The notes under the pieces were generated by a model. The model had not been told where the DNA came from and did not search any database. It was given only the letters and a program-made list of their open reading frames with translations. DNA of 64,000 nucleotides from Faucicola osloensis_B (GTDB taxonomy: Bacteria; Pseudomonadota; Gammaproteobacteria; Pseudomonadales; Moraxellaceae), in assembly GCA_964211495.1 (NCBI GenBank), contig CAXORL010000001.1:1-64000 (forward strand), read 5' to 3'. Below, one piece after another: positions 52,139-61,510 of the stretch; the stretch's first letter is position 1, and each line of letters begins with the position of its first letter. Made by a program: the position numbers and the translations under genes.

Positions 52139-52959
52139 TACTCATCGAGTAGCCAGCCGCTGATAAAAGCAAAGTATTCGCGAAACCACACATTTGGACG
52201 GATATACCAAGGGGTGTCAGACCCCACCACCTGTAAATTGGTATATCCTTGTCGTTTACCAATAAGGCTTGCGCGCAAGGTGTGAAAATCACTGGTGACT
52301 GCGATTATCGGTTGATTTAAGGCAATCCCTTGCTGCGCTAAAATCTTTTTGCTATTAACAAAGTTAAGCTCGGTACTGGTGCTTTGTTCTTCAAGCGCAA
52401 TATGCGCCAAACTGATGCCATAGGTATCATGTAAATAGTCCGCCATCGCTTTGGCTTCACTGACATCCTCCCCCGCGTCAAAACCACCACTGGTTATCAC
52501 GAGTGCGTTTGCAAAACGCTTGATGACTTCAGATGATTTATCCAAACGCAGTTTTACCGCATCGGTCGGCTTATTATTTTTTGTTCCGCCACCTAAGACA
52601 ATAATCGCTTGCGCTGCTTTAGGATGGTTATCGGTGTTAAAGTGCTGTTTTAAATAGCTGACAAAGACACAAAAACTTATCAACCATACAAAAAATAGTA
52701 GCCAAACCAGCTGCCATAATTTTTTTAATGACGGCTGTGACGCCAAATAAAGTTGGATACACTCCCAATATATCGCATGGCCTAAAAAAATTAGCCCTAT
52801 GCCCAATGGCACTAGGGTGCCAATATGAAAAACACGATTGGTCAGCAATAGCCCGCAGTCAATAACCAGTATCAATCCTGCAATCCCTAGACTGATTTGG
52901 ATACTTTTTTTCCCTACGCTTGAGGCATTGTCATTGCCGCTAATCAATTGAGTCAACAT
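52135..52959 (-). CDS. YdcF/ElyC-type DUF218 membrane protein
   Basis: 274-residue protein with three N-terminal helices (about residues 20-100) and a periplasmic or cytosolic DUF218 domain: AIIVLGGGTKNNKPTDAVKLRLDKSSEV, LVITSGGFDAGEDVSEAKAM, IALEEQSTSTELNFVNSKKIL, and AVTSDFHTLRASLIGKRQGY. In E. coli ElyC of this fold acts in envelope (peptidoglycan or ECA carrier-lipid) maintenance and SanA affects barrier function; the exact role here is unknown. It is convergent with lolD, overlapping it by three bases at the stop codons, and divergent from comEC. Confidence 0.85.
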   Translation of the reverse strand: MLTQLISGNDNASSVGKKSIQISLGIAGLILVIDCGLLLTNRVFHIGTLVPLGIGLIFLGHAIYWECIQLYLASQPSLKKLWQLVWLLFFVWLISFCVFVSYLKQHFNTDNHPKAAQAIIVLGGGTKNNKPTDAVKLRLDKSSEVIKRFANALVITSGGFDAGEDVSEAKAMADYLHDTYGISLAHIALEEQSTSTELNFVNSKKILAQQGIALNQPIIAVTSDFHTLRASLIGKRQGYTNLQVVGSDTPWYIRPNVWFREYFAFISGWLLDEY

Positions 52960-53061
52960 CGATTAATAATTTCCAAAAGTTGCTATTTGTTTTACTATAT
53001 CGTTCATTCGATAATTGTAAGGGAAGTAGCGAGCTATCGCTATCTTTATCAAGGATGAAAC

Positions 53062-55905
53062 ATGATTTGGCTCATCACGGTTGCCAGTTTGTTGGGTTTT
53101 TTAGTGGTAAATACACTAGCAAATCAACCCTTGGTGATAGGTTCTGCGCTAGCCAGTTATGATGCAAAAATTTGGCAGATGTTATCAGTAGTACTGTTGA
53201 TAGCGCTGCTAATCAATGTAGGTTTATACCATGGCTGCAACCGTAAACAGCTAAAACGAGCCTCGCCAAACCCTGCATTCGGCTACCGTTTTGCCCTACC
53301 ATTATTATCAAGCTTTATCTTTTTGCTGACGCTCATGTTGAGCGCCAGTTACGGTTTATATCATCATAAGCGCTATGAAGACGCGTTATTGCCATCACCA
53401 TTAACAGTGGATGCCATCGTTGAAGCGCATCAAATCAGCGATACAGTGAGCCAAATGAGCCTATTATCAAATGATACTGCCCTAATTGGCAATGGTTTCA
53501 TCAAACAAATCCTGCAAGTCCGTGTTGATAAGGGCAGCGATGCTGATACATCTTCAGCAACCCCCCAGCCACCGCTAACGGCACTCATTACTGCTAACAT
53601 CAAAGACAACCCTGATTGGGAAGCGACCTTGTCGCAGTTAAGACCTGGCATGCAGCTTAACGTAAAATTACAGCTTGCGCCCATTGCAAAGCCTAAGCCT
53701 ACAAGCTTACCCAGCAATGCCAAACCGCTATCGCTAGGATTTGATGAAGTGCAATGGTTAAGACAGCGGGACGTGCAAGCAAAGGGAGTGATAATCGGTA
53801 TTGAAAAAACGAGCCTAAGGGAATTTAACCCATCCCATGTCAAAGACCGTATGGTTATTGCTATCGAACAATTGCGCTGGCAACTACGCCAAAAAATTCT
53901 CGCCAATTTGCATAAAACCCTGCTGAAACAATCGACTTCTATAGTCAATGCTAAAAATACCGATATTGCTCAATCCGCGTCTCAAAGTTCAAGTCAGAGT
54001 GCTATTCAGAGCACTATCCAAAGCCATGCAATCTTATTGGGACTGTTAACAGGTGATAAAAGCTTAATGGATAGCGACCTTAAGAATCGCTATCAAGTCA
54101 CGGGGATTAGCCATTTATTGGCAATTTCAGGCCCGCATGTGCTGATGCTAGCCGCTATCGTATCTGTTTTTGTAGTATGGCTCATTAAGTGGCTTGCGCC
54201 GCAGTTGTTGGTCAAATTACCGAGTAGTTTGTTGGTGCTTTGGGTGAGTGTGGTGATGGCAGGGTTTTATGCGCTGCTGGTGGGGTTTGAGATACCTGCC
54301 CAGCGGACATTTTGGATGCTGTTACTGCTCACGCTGTCGAAACAGTTATTGGTTAATTTTTCTGCTTATAGGCTGTTGGCTTGGGTTGCGCTAGGCATGA
54401 TTTGGCTAGAACCGACCGCAGTCGGGCAAGCAGGGTTTTGGTTGTCCTTTGTAGCGGTGGTTTTACTGTTAAAATTTAGCGAGACAATAGGGACAGTTAG
54501 CGCCGCTGAAATTAAGGATGTTAGTCAGTTAGTAGCGCCTACTGCACGCGCCAACGTGCTGACCGGTTTTGGTAAAACCATAAGCCATCAATTCAAGGCG
54601 TTATTAAAACTGCAAATTTGGCTATTCGTTTGGATGCTGCCCATCGTGGTGTGGTTTTTTGGCAAAGTATCAGTCATTGGCATTTTGGTAAACTTGCTAG
54701 CCGTACCATTTTTAGGCTTAGTGATTGTACCCTTGGATATGTTGGCAGGCGTCGTTAGTCGGCTACCTGTGATAGGGGATTGGCTGAGCCAAATCATTTG
54801 GTCGATGCTAACAACCCTGCTCAATGTATTTCATCTTTTGCTTAACCAACTTATCGACACGGGTGTTGCCAAACAATCATTTTTCGCCTTGTCACAAACG
54901 CAGCTTGCCCTGTGTTTGTTAATTGCGCTATTGGGGTTGTTAAAAGGCTTGTTGCCTAGAATGCTAATGTTGCCACTGGTTATCCTATTGATATTATTGC
55001 CACTGCAGCAGCGCAGCCTAAATAACAACAAACCGACTCTGGCAGTTGGTGATAACCCTAAACTGGTAATCAGTTTGTTAAAGAAAGGCGATGATAGCTG
55101 GCTGATTTTGTCCGACAATCAAGTAAAAGCCGCTCAGGCGGATAAACCCAATTTTTTAAAAACCAAACAAGCTATCAGCAATGTTGCGACTGATGAAGAA
55201 ATCAGTTCGCTGTTGAACCGTGATATTTATCCGCTGTTGGCAAATCAGCAGGTTCATCGATTAACTGGGGTGATTAGTCAAACGCCCAGTGTCCGCGTCA
55301 ATGAGCTAGTGCAACAACTGGCAACCCATGTACCTGTTAAGGCCTACTGGCTGGCAGGGTATGATGCCGAACACAGCAGGCTTGATGTGACAGATAAGGC
55401 TGTATCTACAAGTTTTCGTGCGATTACACCTCGCAGTTGCCAAACCGCGCAACGTTGGCAACAAGATGGCTTGGAAGTGACAGCGGTGTCGGGATGGCAC
55501 TTGGATTTAGCCTTAACCGATGAGCAAAAGCTAGCGACCCAAACCTGTTATATTCACATCCGTTTCAAGCCACCAACCAGCAAACCCTACGATGTGCTGA
55601 TGTTGGCAGGTAATAGCGATATCCCCATGCAAATGACTGAAAAATTATGCACGGTGTCGGCGGCGCACTTACTCATTCAGCCCTATACGTTATCCATTAA
55701 ACCATCGTGGCTAGCGTTGACAAAACCTTCCTTACTGCATGTGGTCACAGGCGCGTATAAGTCGCAAAAACTGGGCGAAGGTAGCCAATTATCGCTGGCT
55801 AGTTGGTCAGTGGATAAGCCTGCCGACCACCCGTTCGAAGTCCTGTATGCTGATCAAGTGGGCGCGGTAATTTACACGCTAGCTCCAGATAATACTGATA
55901 GATAA
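53062..55905 (+). CDS. comEC: DNA internalization channel ComEC/Rec2 family
   Basis: Inner-membrane channel for single-stranded DNA uptake in natural transformation. AAGGA lies about 7 bases from the ATG. The N-terminal helices and DUF4131/OB-like region (to about residue 300) precede the Competence domain, with LLTGDKSLMDSDLKNRYQVTGISHLLAISGPHVLMLA (in part) as its hallmark and about eight further helices. The C-terminal 270 residues occupy the place of the metallo-beta-lactamase-like domain, but the HxHxDH motif is absent (GVISQTPSVRV at that site). A 4-residue repeat (QSAS, QSSS, QSAI, QSTI, QSHA) sits before the Competence domain. 947 residues is long for the family. Confidence 0.92.
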   Translation: MIWLITVASLLGFLVVNTLANQPLVIGSALASYDAKIWQMLSVVLLIALLINVGLYHGCNRKQLKRASPNPAFGYRFALPLLSSFIFLLTLMLSASYGLYHHKRYEDALLPSPLTVDAIVEAHQISDTVSQMSLLSNDTALIGNGFIKQILQVRVDKGSDADTSSATPQPPLTALITANIKDNPDWEATLSQLRPGMQLNVKLQLAPIAKPKPTSLPSNAKPLSLGFDEVQWLRQRDVQAKGVIIGIEKTSLREFNPSHVKDRMVIAIEQLRWQLRQKILANLHKTLLKQSTSIVNAKNTDIAQSASQSSSQSAIQSTIQSHAILLGLLTGDKSLMDSDLKNRYQVTGISHLLAISGPHVLMLAAIVSVFVVWLIKWLAPQLLVKLPSSLLVLWVSVVMAGFYALLVGFEIPAQRTFWMLLLLTLSKQLLVNFSAYRLLAWVALGMIWLEPTAVGQAGFWLSFVAVVLLLKFSETIGTVSAAEIKDVSQLVAPTARANVLTGFGKTISHQFKALLKLQIWLFVWMLPIVVWFFGKVSVIGILVNLLAVPFLGLVIVPLDMLAGVVSRLPVIGDWLSQIIWSMLTTLLNVFHLLLNQLIDTGVAKQSFFALSQTQLALCLLIALLGLLKGLLPRMLMLPLVILLILLPLQQRSLNNNKPTLAVGDNPKLVISLLKKGDDSWLILSDNQVKAAQADKPNFLKTKQAISNVATDEEISSLLNRDIYPLLANQQVHRLTGVISQTPSVRVNELVQQLATHVPVKAYWLAGYDAEHSRLDVTDKAVSTSFRAITPRSCQTAQRWQQDGLEVTAVSGWHLDLALTDEQKLATQTCYIHIRFKPPTSKPYDVLMLAGNSDIPMQMTEKLCTVSAAHLLIQPYTLSIKPSWLALTKPSLLHVVTGAYKSQKLGEGSQLSLASWSVDKPADHPFEVLYADQVGAVIYTLAPDNTDR
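53971..54030 (+). repeat. 12-bp x 5 in-frame repeat inside comEC
   Basis: Five adjacent 12-mers of the form CA(A/G)AGy..., such as CAGAGTGCTATT and CAGAGCACTATC, encode QSxx five times in a soluble linker. The copies are diverged. Confidence 0.75.
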
Positions 55906-55993
55906 TTGACGATTTGGCTACAAGGGAGTGATTGTAATTTTGACCGCTTCCCCCTATCATGGGCGGTAAATTACCTATTGCTAAGGAACTTTT

Positions 55994-57076
55994 ATGTCAG
56001 ATAATTGGCCACCCGATCCCAACCAACCCTCACAATCAAAGCCACCCGTTCATCCAGATTATTCGCAAAACTTGCCACCCAATGCGCCATACGCAGGCAA
56101 AGAATGGCAATTGCTAGAAAAAACGCTCATGGCAAGCCTTGTGGAGCAGCGCCGCGCAAGACGCTGGGGTATTTTCTTTAAGCTTATCACCTTGGGCTAT
56201 GTGCTGCTGTTTGGGGCGGTGGTAGCAAAAGGCTGTAGTGGCTCTGCCAAAAGCGGCGTGAGTGATATCAATATGAGCAACCCGCATTTAGCCGTCGTCG
56301 ATGTCAAAGGCGTCATCAGCAGCGACAATGAAGCCAATAGTGAAGCGGTGGGCGAAGCATTGACGGAAGCGTTTAACAACGACCAAGCGCAAGCGGTGGC
56401 GTTACGCATCAACTCACCCGGTGGCTCGCCTGTGCAATCCGATGAAATCTGGCAAACCATGACCGAATTAAGAAAGGCGCATCCTAACAAAAAACTGTAT
56501 GCCGTTATCGAAGATATGGGGGCTTCAGGCGCGTATTATATCGCATCTGCGGCTGATGAAATTTGGGTCAATCCCTCAAGCTTGGTCGGCTCAATCGGCG
56601 TGATTATGCCAAGCTACAATGTCCAAGGTTTGATGGATAAACTAGGTGTTAAAGATGGCACCATGACAGCCGGTGCGCACAAAGATATTTTAAGCATGAG
56701 CCGCCCGCTCTCCGAGTTTGAGCGCCAGCATGTACAAGGTGTCCTTGATAACACCCACGCCCATTTTATCAATGCTGTCAAACAAGGTCGCGGCAATCGC
56801 CTCAAAAATCCTGACGCTAATCAGCTTTTTTCAGGGTTGTTTTGGAGTGGTGAGCAAGCGATTAATCTTGGTTTGGCGGATAAAAAAGGCGGCATCAGCA
56901 CCCTTGAGTCTCAGCTAAAACTAGACAATGTAGTGGAATATAACCCAGAAGACCCAGTGAAAAAAGTGTTCGGTAAGTTTGCCAGCCAAATCGGCTATGG
57001 GTTTGGTGAAACGGTCTCCAAAGGCTTTGCTAGCCAATTAACCCACGCGGCTGCAAATGATAAAGGGATGCAATAG
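55994..57076 (+). CDS. sppA: Signal peptide peptidase SppA (S49 family, short form)
   Basis: Membrane-bound serine protease that degrades cleaved signal peptides. It has a Pro-rich cytoplasmic N-terminus, one helix (IFFKLITLGYVLLFGAVVA, about residues 61-80) and a single S49 domain: INSPGGSPVQSDEIW, the catalytic Ser178 in MGASGAYYIASAADEIW, then NPSSLVGSIGVI, and Lys230 in GAHKDILSMSRPLSEFE, which completes the Ser-Lys dyad. The 360-residue length marks the short form that must assemble as an oligomer, unlike the double-length E. coli SppA. The hydrolase gene begins 2 bp after its stop, so the two are cotranscribed. Confidence 0.93.
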   Translation: MSDNWPPDPNQPSQSKPPVHPDYSQNLPPNAPYAGKEWQLLEKTLMASLVEQRRARRWGIFFKLITLGYVLLFGAVVAKGCSGSAKSGVSDINMSNPHLAVVDVKGVISSDNEANSEAVGEALTEAFNNDQAQAVALRINSPGGSPVQSDEIWQTMTELRKAHPNKKLYAVIEDMGASGAYYIASAADEIWVNPSSLVGSIGVIMPSYNVQGLMDKLGVKDGTMTAGAHKDILSMSRPLSEFERQHVQGVLDNTHAHFINAVKQGRGNRLKNPDANQLFSGLFWSGEQAINLGLADKKGGISTLESQLKLDNVVEYNPEDPVKKVFGKFASQIGYGFGETVSKGFASQLTHAAANDKGMQ

Positions 57077-57078
57077 CC

Positions 57079-57999
57079 ATGTCATCTGAGACGAGCCAAC
57101 ATCCGTTAGCCAATCGTTTGCCTTCTGCGCCAACGCTAGCGACAGGGACAGGAGGCATAATAGAGACAGCAGGGACAGGGCAAAAACCCTTGATACACTT
57201 TGCGCATGCCAATGGGATTCCATCACGTAGCTATCAATATCTGTTTAATTTGCTGAGTGATGAATTTGATATTGTCTATATTCCAGCGCTAGGCATTGAC
57301 CCGCGTTATCCAGTTGATAATCATTGGCAAAAACTGACCCAACAAGTGATTGATAGCATCCAAGCGCACATAAGCGCGCGCGGGCAAACCAAGGTCATCG
57401 GGTTAGGGCATTCGCTTGGCGCATTGTGCACGCTGCAAGCCAGCTATCAAGCGCCAGAGCTATTTAGCCAAGTGATTGCCTTAGACCCACCGCTCATTCA
57501 TGGCTACTATTCGATGGCACTACATTGGGCAAAACGCTTTAGCCCACGGTTGGTAGATAGGCTCACGCCTGCAGGTCTATCAAGCCATCGCCGTGACACG
57601 TGGCCAAGCCGTGAAACCGCCTACGAGCATCTACGACATAAAGCATTCTATCGACACTTTGATGAGCGCTGTTTTAATGATTTTATTCGTTATGGCTTGA
57701 CTGATACCGTAGATGGGCAAGTAATGCTTACCATTCCAAAAGCGGTGGAAGTGGCGGTATTTCGCACCAATCCTTCGCTTTACTGGCAAAAACCTAACTA
57801 TGCGCCGGCTGTCCCTGCCAAGCAAATAATTGGTAAAGATAGCTTGTTTTTCAAACGTGGGTTTCCTGCGCTGGTCAAGCAGCGTATGGGCATTGATTTT
57901 GAAGTGCATGAAGGGGGGCATATGTTTCCGCTAGAATACCCAGCCAGTACGGTTGAACGAATCAAAGCGCTTATTCACTCAGTCAATCATGATATCTAG
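57079..57999 (+). CDS. Alpha/beta-hydrolase
   Basis: 306-residue alpha/beta-hydrolase of unknown substrate. The nucleophile elbow is GLGHSLGAL (Ser112), the oxyanion region is HFAHANGIPSRSYQYL, and the catalytic His lies in EGGHMFPLEYP near residue 284; an Asp between them is likely in the segment around GKDSLFFKRG. The first 40 residues are low-complexity (TLATGTGGIIETAGTGQ) from an internal GACAGGGACAG repeat and precede the conserved LIHFAHANG. It follows sppA by 2 bp and is followed 32 bp later by the CPBP gene, forming a three-gene set on the plus strand. Confidence 0.88.
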   Translation: MSSETSQHPLANRLPSAPTLATGTGGIIETAGTGQKPLIHFAHANGIPSRSYQYLFNLLSDEFDIVYIPALGIDPRYPVDNHWQKLTQQVIDSIQAHISARGQTKVIGLGHSLGALCTLQASYQAPELFSQVIALDPPLIHGYYSMALHWAKRFSPRLVDRLTPAGLSSHRRDTWPSRETAYEHLRHKAFYRHFDERCFNDFIRYGLTDTVDGQVMLTIPKAVEVAVFRTNPSLYWQKPNYAPAVPAKQIIGKDSLFFKRGFPALVKQRMGIDFEVHEGGHMFPLEYPASTVERIKALIHSVNHDI

Positions 58000-58031
58000 T
58001 AACAACACAAATATCCATTAAAGGGTTTAAT

Positions 58032-58766
58032 TTGCAAAATTTATCATTACAGCCTAGCACCCCCATCTACGATTTGCCAAAGACCATTGTGCTATCTATG
58101 GTGTTATTGGCGGTGTTTTTTGCCAGTCAATTGATTGGCGTGGTGTTATTTGCACCGTGGGTGCTACAAGATGCAGCAAATTTGGATATCGCTGAAAAAG
58201 TGTTGCAGGGCAGTGAAAACGGCACGTTAATGAGTCTATCGCTAGGCTTTACCTTAGCCATGGTGCTCGGCTGCGTTTATTTGTTTATCCGATTCAAAAA
58301 CAGCCGTGTCAAAGATTATCTTGCCCTTAAATCCTTTACTTGGTATCAGTTGTTACAATGTAGCGCGCTGCTGATTGTGCTAAATGTTATCATCAATCTA
58401 GTCACCGTCTGGCTGGGTCGCGATCCCATGATGTTTATGGACAATCTTGCCGAGTCCGCACATCCACGGTGGCTGCTTGTGCTGGCGATGGTGGTATTTG
58501 CGCCGATTTATGAAGAGGTGATATTTCGCGGGTTTATGTGGACAGGGCTTGCCAGCTCAAAGCTTGGTCTGTGGGGTGCCAGTGTGTTAACCAGTATCCT
58601 ATTTGCAGTGATTCATATGCAATACGGGGTGGTCGAGTTGTTGGGAATTTTTTGTCTAGCGATGTTATTTAGCTATGGGCGTATCATGTCAGGCTCACTG
58701 TTATTGCCTGTGGTGTTGCATATGATGAATAATGGCTTGGCGATGGCGCAGTATTTGTACAGCTAG
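58032..58766 (+). CDS. CPBP family intramembrane metalloprotease
   Basis: 244-residue membrane protease of the CAAX/Abi family. The TTG at 58032 is taken as start because AAAGGG lies 6 bases upstream and no ATG occurs until residue 23. Eight or so hydrophobic segments are visible. The active-site motifs are EEVIFRGFMW (Glu-Glu-x3-Arg), the His of FAVIHMQYG and the C-terminal VLHMMNNGLA, all typical of CPBP. Bacterial members act in peptide modification, immunity or envelope stress; the substrate is unknown. It is the third gene after sppA and the hydrolase, and is convergent with dusA. Confidence 0.9.
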   Translation: MQNLSLQPSTPIYDLPKTIVLSMVLLAVFFASQLIGVVLFAPWVLQDAANLDIAEKVLQGSENGTLMSLSLGFTLAMVLGCVYLFIRFKNSRVKDYLALKSFTWYQLLQCSALLIVLNVIINLVTVWLGRDPMMFMDNLAESAHPRWLLVLAMVVFAPIYEEVIFRGFMWTGLASSKLGLWGASVLTSILFAVIHMQYGVVELLGIFCLAMLFSYGRIMSGSLLLPVVLHMMNNGLAMAQYLYS

Positions 58767-58783
58767 TTTTTTTTAGCAAACTT

Positions 58784-59776
58784 TTAACCCGCATTTAATG
58801 CCAAAACCGCTTCACCGGCTTCACAAACTTGGGCGACCGAGAGGGATTTTTGCCCGCTAAGCGCCTGACGCCATTTACGACTGCCTGTCAATCCTTGGAA
58901 CAAGCCCAAATAATGGCGCATAATGGCTGTCAACGGTGTGCCACGCGCGTCACTGGCTGCCAAAAAATCCAGTAACTGGTAAAAAATATCCGCTCGGCTA
59001 GGCACAGGCTCGCCCCACAGCTGCATGGCTTCGGCTAGAATATAAGGGTTGTGATAAGCTTCCCGTCCAATCATCACACCATCGACTTTCGTCAGATGGG
59101 TTTTGATTTCATCAATAGTGGTGATACCGCCATTGATTTCCACAAATACATCGGGAAAATCCTGCTTTAAGCGGTACACATCCTCATAGCGAAGGGGCGG
59201 AATTTCACGATTTTGTTTAGGGCTTAAGCCTTGTAGCCAAGCAGTGCGCGCATGGACGATGACATGCTGACAACCTGCTTTCACCACATGATCTACAAAA
59301 TCCGCCATAAACTCATAACTATCAAAATTATCAATGCCAATACGATGCTTGACAGTGACGGGAATGTCCACCGCATCACGCATCGCAGAGACAATATCTG
59401 CCACTAATTTGGGCTCTGCCATCAAGCACGCTCCGATTTTGTAATGTTGTACCCGATCGGACGGGCAGCCAACATTTAGGTTGATTTCATCGTAACCGTA
59501 GTCTTGCCCGATTTTAGCACAGCGCGCCAATTCGTCAGGGTCTGAGCCGCCAAGCTGAAGCACCAAAGGATGTTCATTGGGATAAAATCGCAGCTGATAG
59601 TCTGTATCCCCCTGCAATATCGCAGAGGTACTGATCATTTCAGTATAAAGGTAAGTATAAGGATTGAATAATCGAGCAAAGTAACAATAATCGCGTGTAC
59701 TCCAATCAATCATCGGTGCGGTGGACAATCGTTTATGCTGCATGGTATTCAAAGGCAGGGTCATAGGCAGGGTCAT
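58784..59776 (-). CDS. dusA: tRNA-dihydrouridine synthase A
   Basis: FMN enzyme that reduces uridine to dihydrouridine in the D-loop of tRNAs. The N-terminal STAPMIDWSTRDYCYFARLF and the catalytic Cys region NLNVGCPSDRVQ are diagnostic of DusA; further motifs are VTVKHRIGID, VIVHARTAWLQGLSPKQNR, VEINGGI and GVMIGREAYHNP. The start is uncertain: the ATG at 59776 begins MTLPMTLPLNTMQHKRLS, whose first eight residues come from a perfect 12-bp tandem duplication containing the start codon, and Met12 (MQHKRLS) may be the original start. No candidate has a good Shine-Dalgarno. Confidence 0.93.
   Translation of the reverse strand: MTLPMTLPLNTMQHKRLSTAPMIDWSTRDYCYFARLFNPYTYLYTEMISTSAILQGDTDYQLRFYPNEHPLVLQLGGSDPDELARCAKIGQDYGYDEINLNVGCPSDRVQHYKIGACLMAEPKLVADIVSAMRDAVDIPVTVKHRIGIDNFDSYEFMADFVDHVVKAGCQHVIVHARTAWLQGLSPKQNREIPPLRYEDVYRLKQDFPDVFVEINGGITTIDEIKTHLTKVDGVMIGREAYHNPYILAEAMQLWGEPVPSRADIFYQLLDFLAASDARGTPLTAIMRHYLGLFQGLTGSRKWRQALSGQKSLSVAQVCEAGEAVLALNAG
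59753..59776 (-). repeat. Perfect 12-bp x 2 tandem repeat containing the dusA start codon
   Basis: Coding-strand ATGACCCTGCCT occurs twice in a row, so the start codon and the next three codons are duplicated in frame. Confidence 0.92.
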
Positions 59777-59815
59777 CGGCAAATATTCAAAAAAAGTGGC
59801 TGATCTATAGCTAAT

Positions 59816-59845
59816 CTGTCAAAGAAAGCTCTGTCAAAGAAAGCG
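59816..59845. repeat. 15-bp x 2 tandem repeat upstream of dusA
   Basis: CTGTCAAAGAAAGCT / CTGTCAAAGAAAGCG, 14 of 15 identical, 40 bp upstream of the dusA start and 44 bp beyond the end of the MFS gene. Confidence 0.9.
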
Positions 59846-59888
59846 CTAAAAAAAGCGATGGTAAAACAACTATCAGGGATGAAAAAAC

Positions 59889-61211
59889 TCACGAATTTAT
59901 CAGCCGCTTATCTTCCATGCGATACAAACCATGCAAATTGGTCAACAACATACCCATGATAATGCCAACCACACAGACAAACACCAGATACAAGGCGCTT
60001 GAAAGCATTAATTTACGTGAAAAATAAACCAATAGCACAGGCAATAATGCGCCTACCAATGCATACGCCACGTTATAGGTAAAGCTAATACCACTTAGGC
60101 GTACACCAACCGGAAACAGACGCACACAAATACTTGGGACTAAGCCAATCACGCCAGAGAAAAATCCTAAAATTGCATAGTTAATCAGTAGTAACTCGCT
60201 ACTGTTTTTTAGTGAAACAAAGAAAATAACACTGGCAATGCTTAAAAACATACAGCCTAAAGTAAATACACGACCTGAGTTAAAACGATCGGCAAAATAA
60301 CCATAGGTTAACGCCCCCAATCCACCAAAGATAATACCCACTCCATTAGATATCATCATCAAACTGGTATCGACATCAAAAAACTGGATGCCCAAAATCG
60401 GCAAAAGCAGATAAATCGTCAAATAAACACTGGCGGTAAACCAGGACAAACCCAGCGTCATCACCGTACCATAACGATATTTGATAATAGCTCGGCGTAT
60501 CGGCAGACGTTTAACCAAACGATTTTTAGACTTAGCCATCAGCCAAAGCGGGGTTTCTTCAAGCTTGGCTCGTAACAGCACCGCAAATAGCGTACCGATA
60601 CTGGCGAGGACAAAAGGAATACGCCAGCCATACGATTGCATCTGGGTAGGTGTGAGCATATTTGATAAGGTGGCGCTTAAAATATTGCCCATCAAAGTCG
60701 ACAAAATCACTGCACTAATAAGACCGCCACACACTGACCCTAATTGACGCCGTGGCATATGCTCAGCAATATATACCCATGAAGCGGGCACCTCAGCCCC
60801 ATAGCCAAAGCCTTGAATTAAACGCAATAATAGCATGAGAACAATCGCTGCCACACCGATATGATGATAGGTAGGCAAACAGGCAATCATTAAACCAGAC
60901 GCACCCACCAATAGCAAACTATACAGCAACACACGTTTTCTGCCATAGCGATCGCCGATATCACCCAATATCAAACCGCCTAGTGGTCTTGACATATAAC
61001 CGGCTAAAATTAGCAGGAAAAAACAAATCGACTTTAACGACTCAGGTATATTTTCTGGGAAAAAAGCTTGATTGATACTATCATTAAAATAAAAATAAAT
61101 CGTAAAATCAAAGGAAGCAAAAAAAGCCCCAAAAATCGTTAAATACACCACGTTTTTTTCGTAGCGATTTAAATCCCTAATTTCTTCGTTGGCATCATGA
61201 AAAAATGGCAT
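59889..61211 (-). CDS. MFS transporter, metabolite:H+ symporter (MHS) family
   Basis: 440-residue twelve-helix transporter, the second MHS member in this window. Marks are ASFDFTIYFYFND in helix 1, the loop GDIGDRYGRKRVLLYS, and GFGYGAEVPASWVYIAEHMPRRQLG between helices 4 and 5; the second-half echo is degenerate (GYFADRFNSGRVF). It shares little beyond the family pattern with the transporter at 10962. The ATG at 61211 has only a distant AGGT upstream. The 299 bp between it and the upstream PLD gene are AT-rich and show no other feature. Substrate is unknown (ProP-like osmolytes or carboxylates are family possibilities). Confidence 0.87.
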   Translation of the reverse strand: MPFFHDANEEIRDLNRYEKNVVYLTIFGAFFASFDFTIYFYFNDSINQAFFPENIPESLKSICFFLLILAGYMSRPLGGLILGDIGDRYGRKRVLLYSLLLVGASGLMIACLPTYHHIGVAAIVLMLLLRLIQGFGYGAEVPASWVYIAEHMPRRQLGSVCGGLISAVILSTLMGNILSATLSNMLTPTQMQSYGWRIPFVLASIGTLFAVLLRAKLEETPLWLMAKSKNRLVKRLPIRRAIIKYRYGTVMTLGLSWFTASVYLTIYLLLPILGIQFFDVDTSLMMISNGVGIIFGGLGALTYGYFADRFNSGRVFTLGCMFLSIASVIFFVSLKNSSELLLINYAILGFFSGVIGLVPSICVRLFPVGVRLSGISFTYNVAYALVGALLPVLLVYFSRKLMLSSALYLVFVCVVGIIMGMLLTNLHGLYRMEDKRLINS

Positions 61212-61510
61212 AGTTGATAATATTACCTAGAAGCTGGCTAAAGGTTTGCACGCTTTATAATCAATGAACAGATAGGTTACTTAACGCGCTAAAGAATTAA
61301 ATTCGTCAGTATTCACCTGACAAACTAAATCATTTGACAAATTGAACAATAATTTATCAAAACTGTAATAAATTTAATTATTTAAATAAATATTACAAGT
61401 AAACGTCATGATTTAACAGTTGAGATATATTACTTTTTGAAACCGCATACTATAGTGATTTTGATATTATTTTTATTATCAAAAATGTGTGTTTTTTGTA
61501 ATATAGCCGC

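Noticed and set aside
10962..61211. Two MHS transporters as a recent duplication
   Set aside because: They share only family motifs and differ in loop signatures, so they are distant paralogues.
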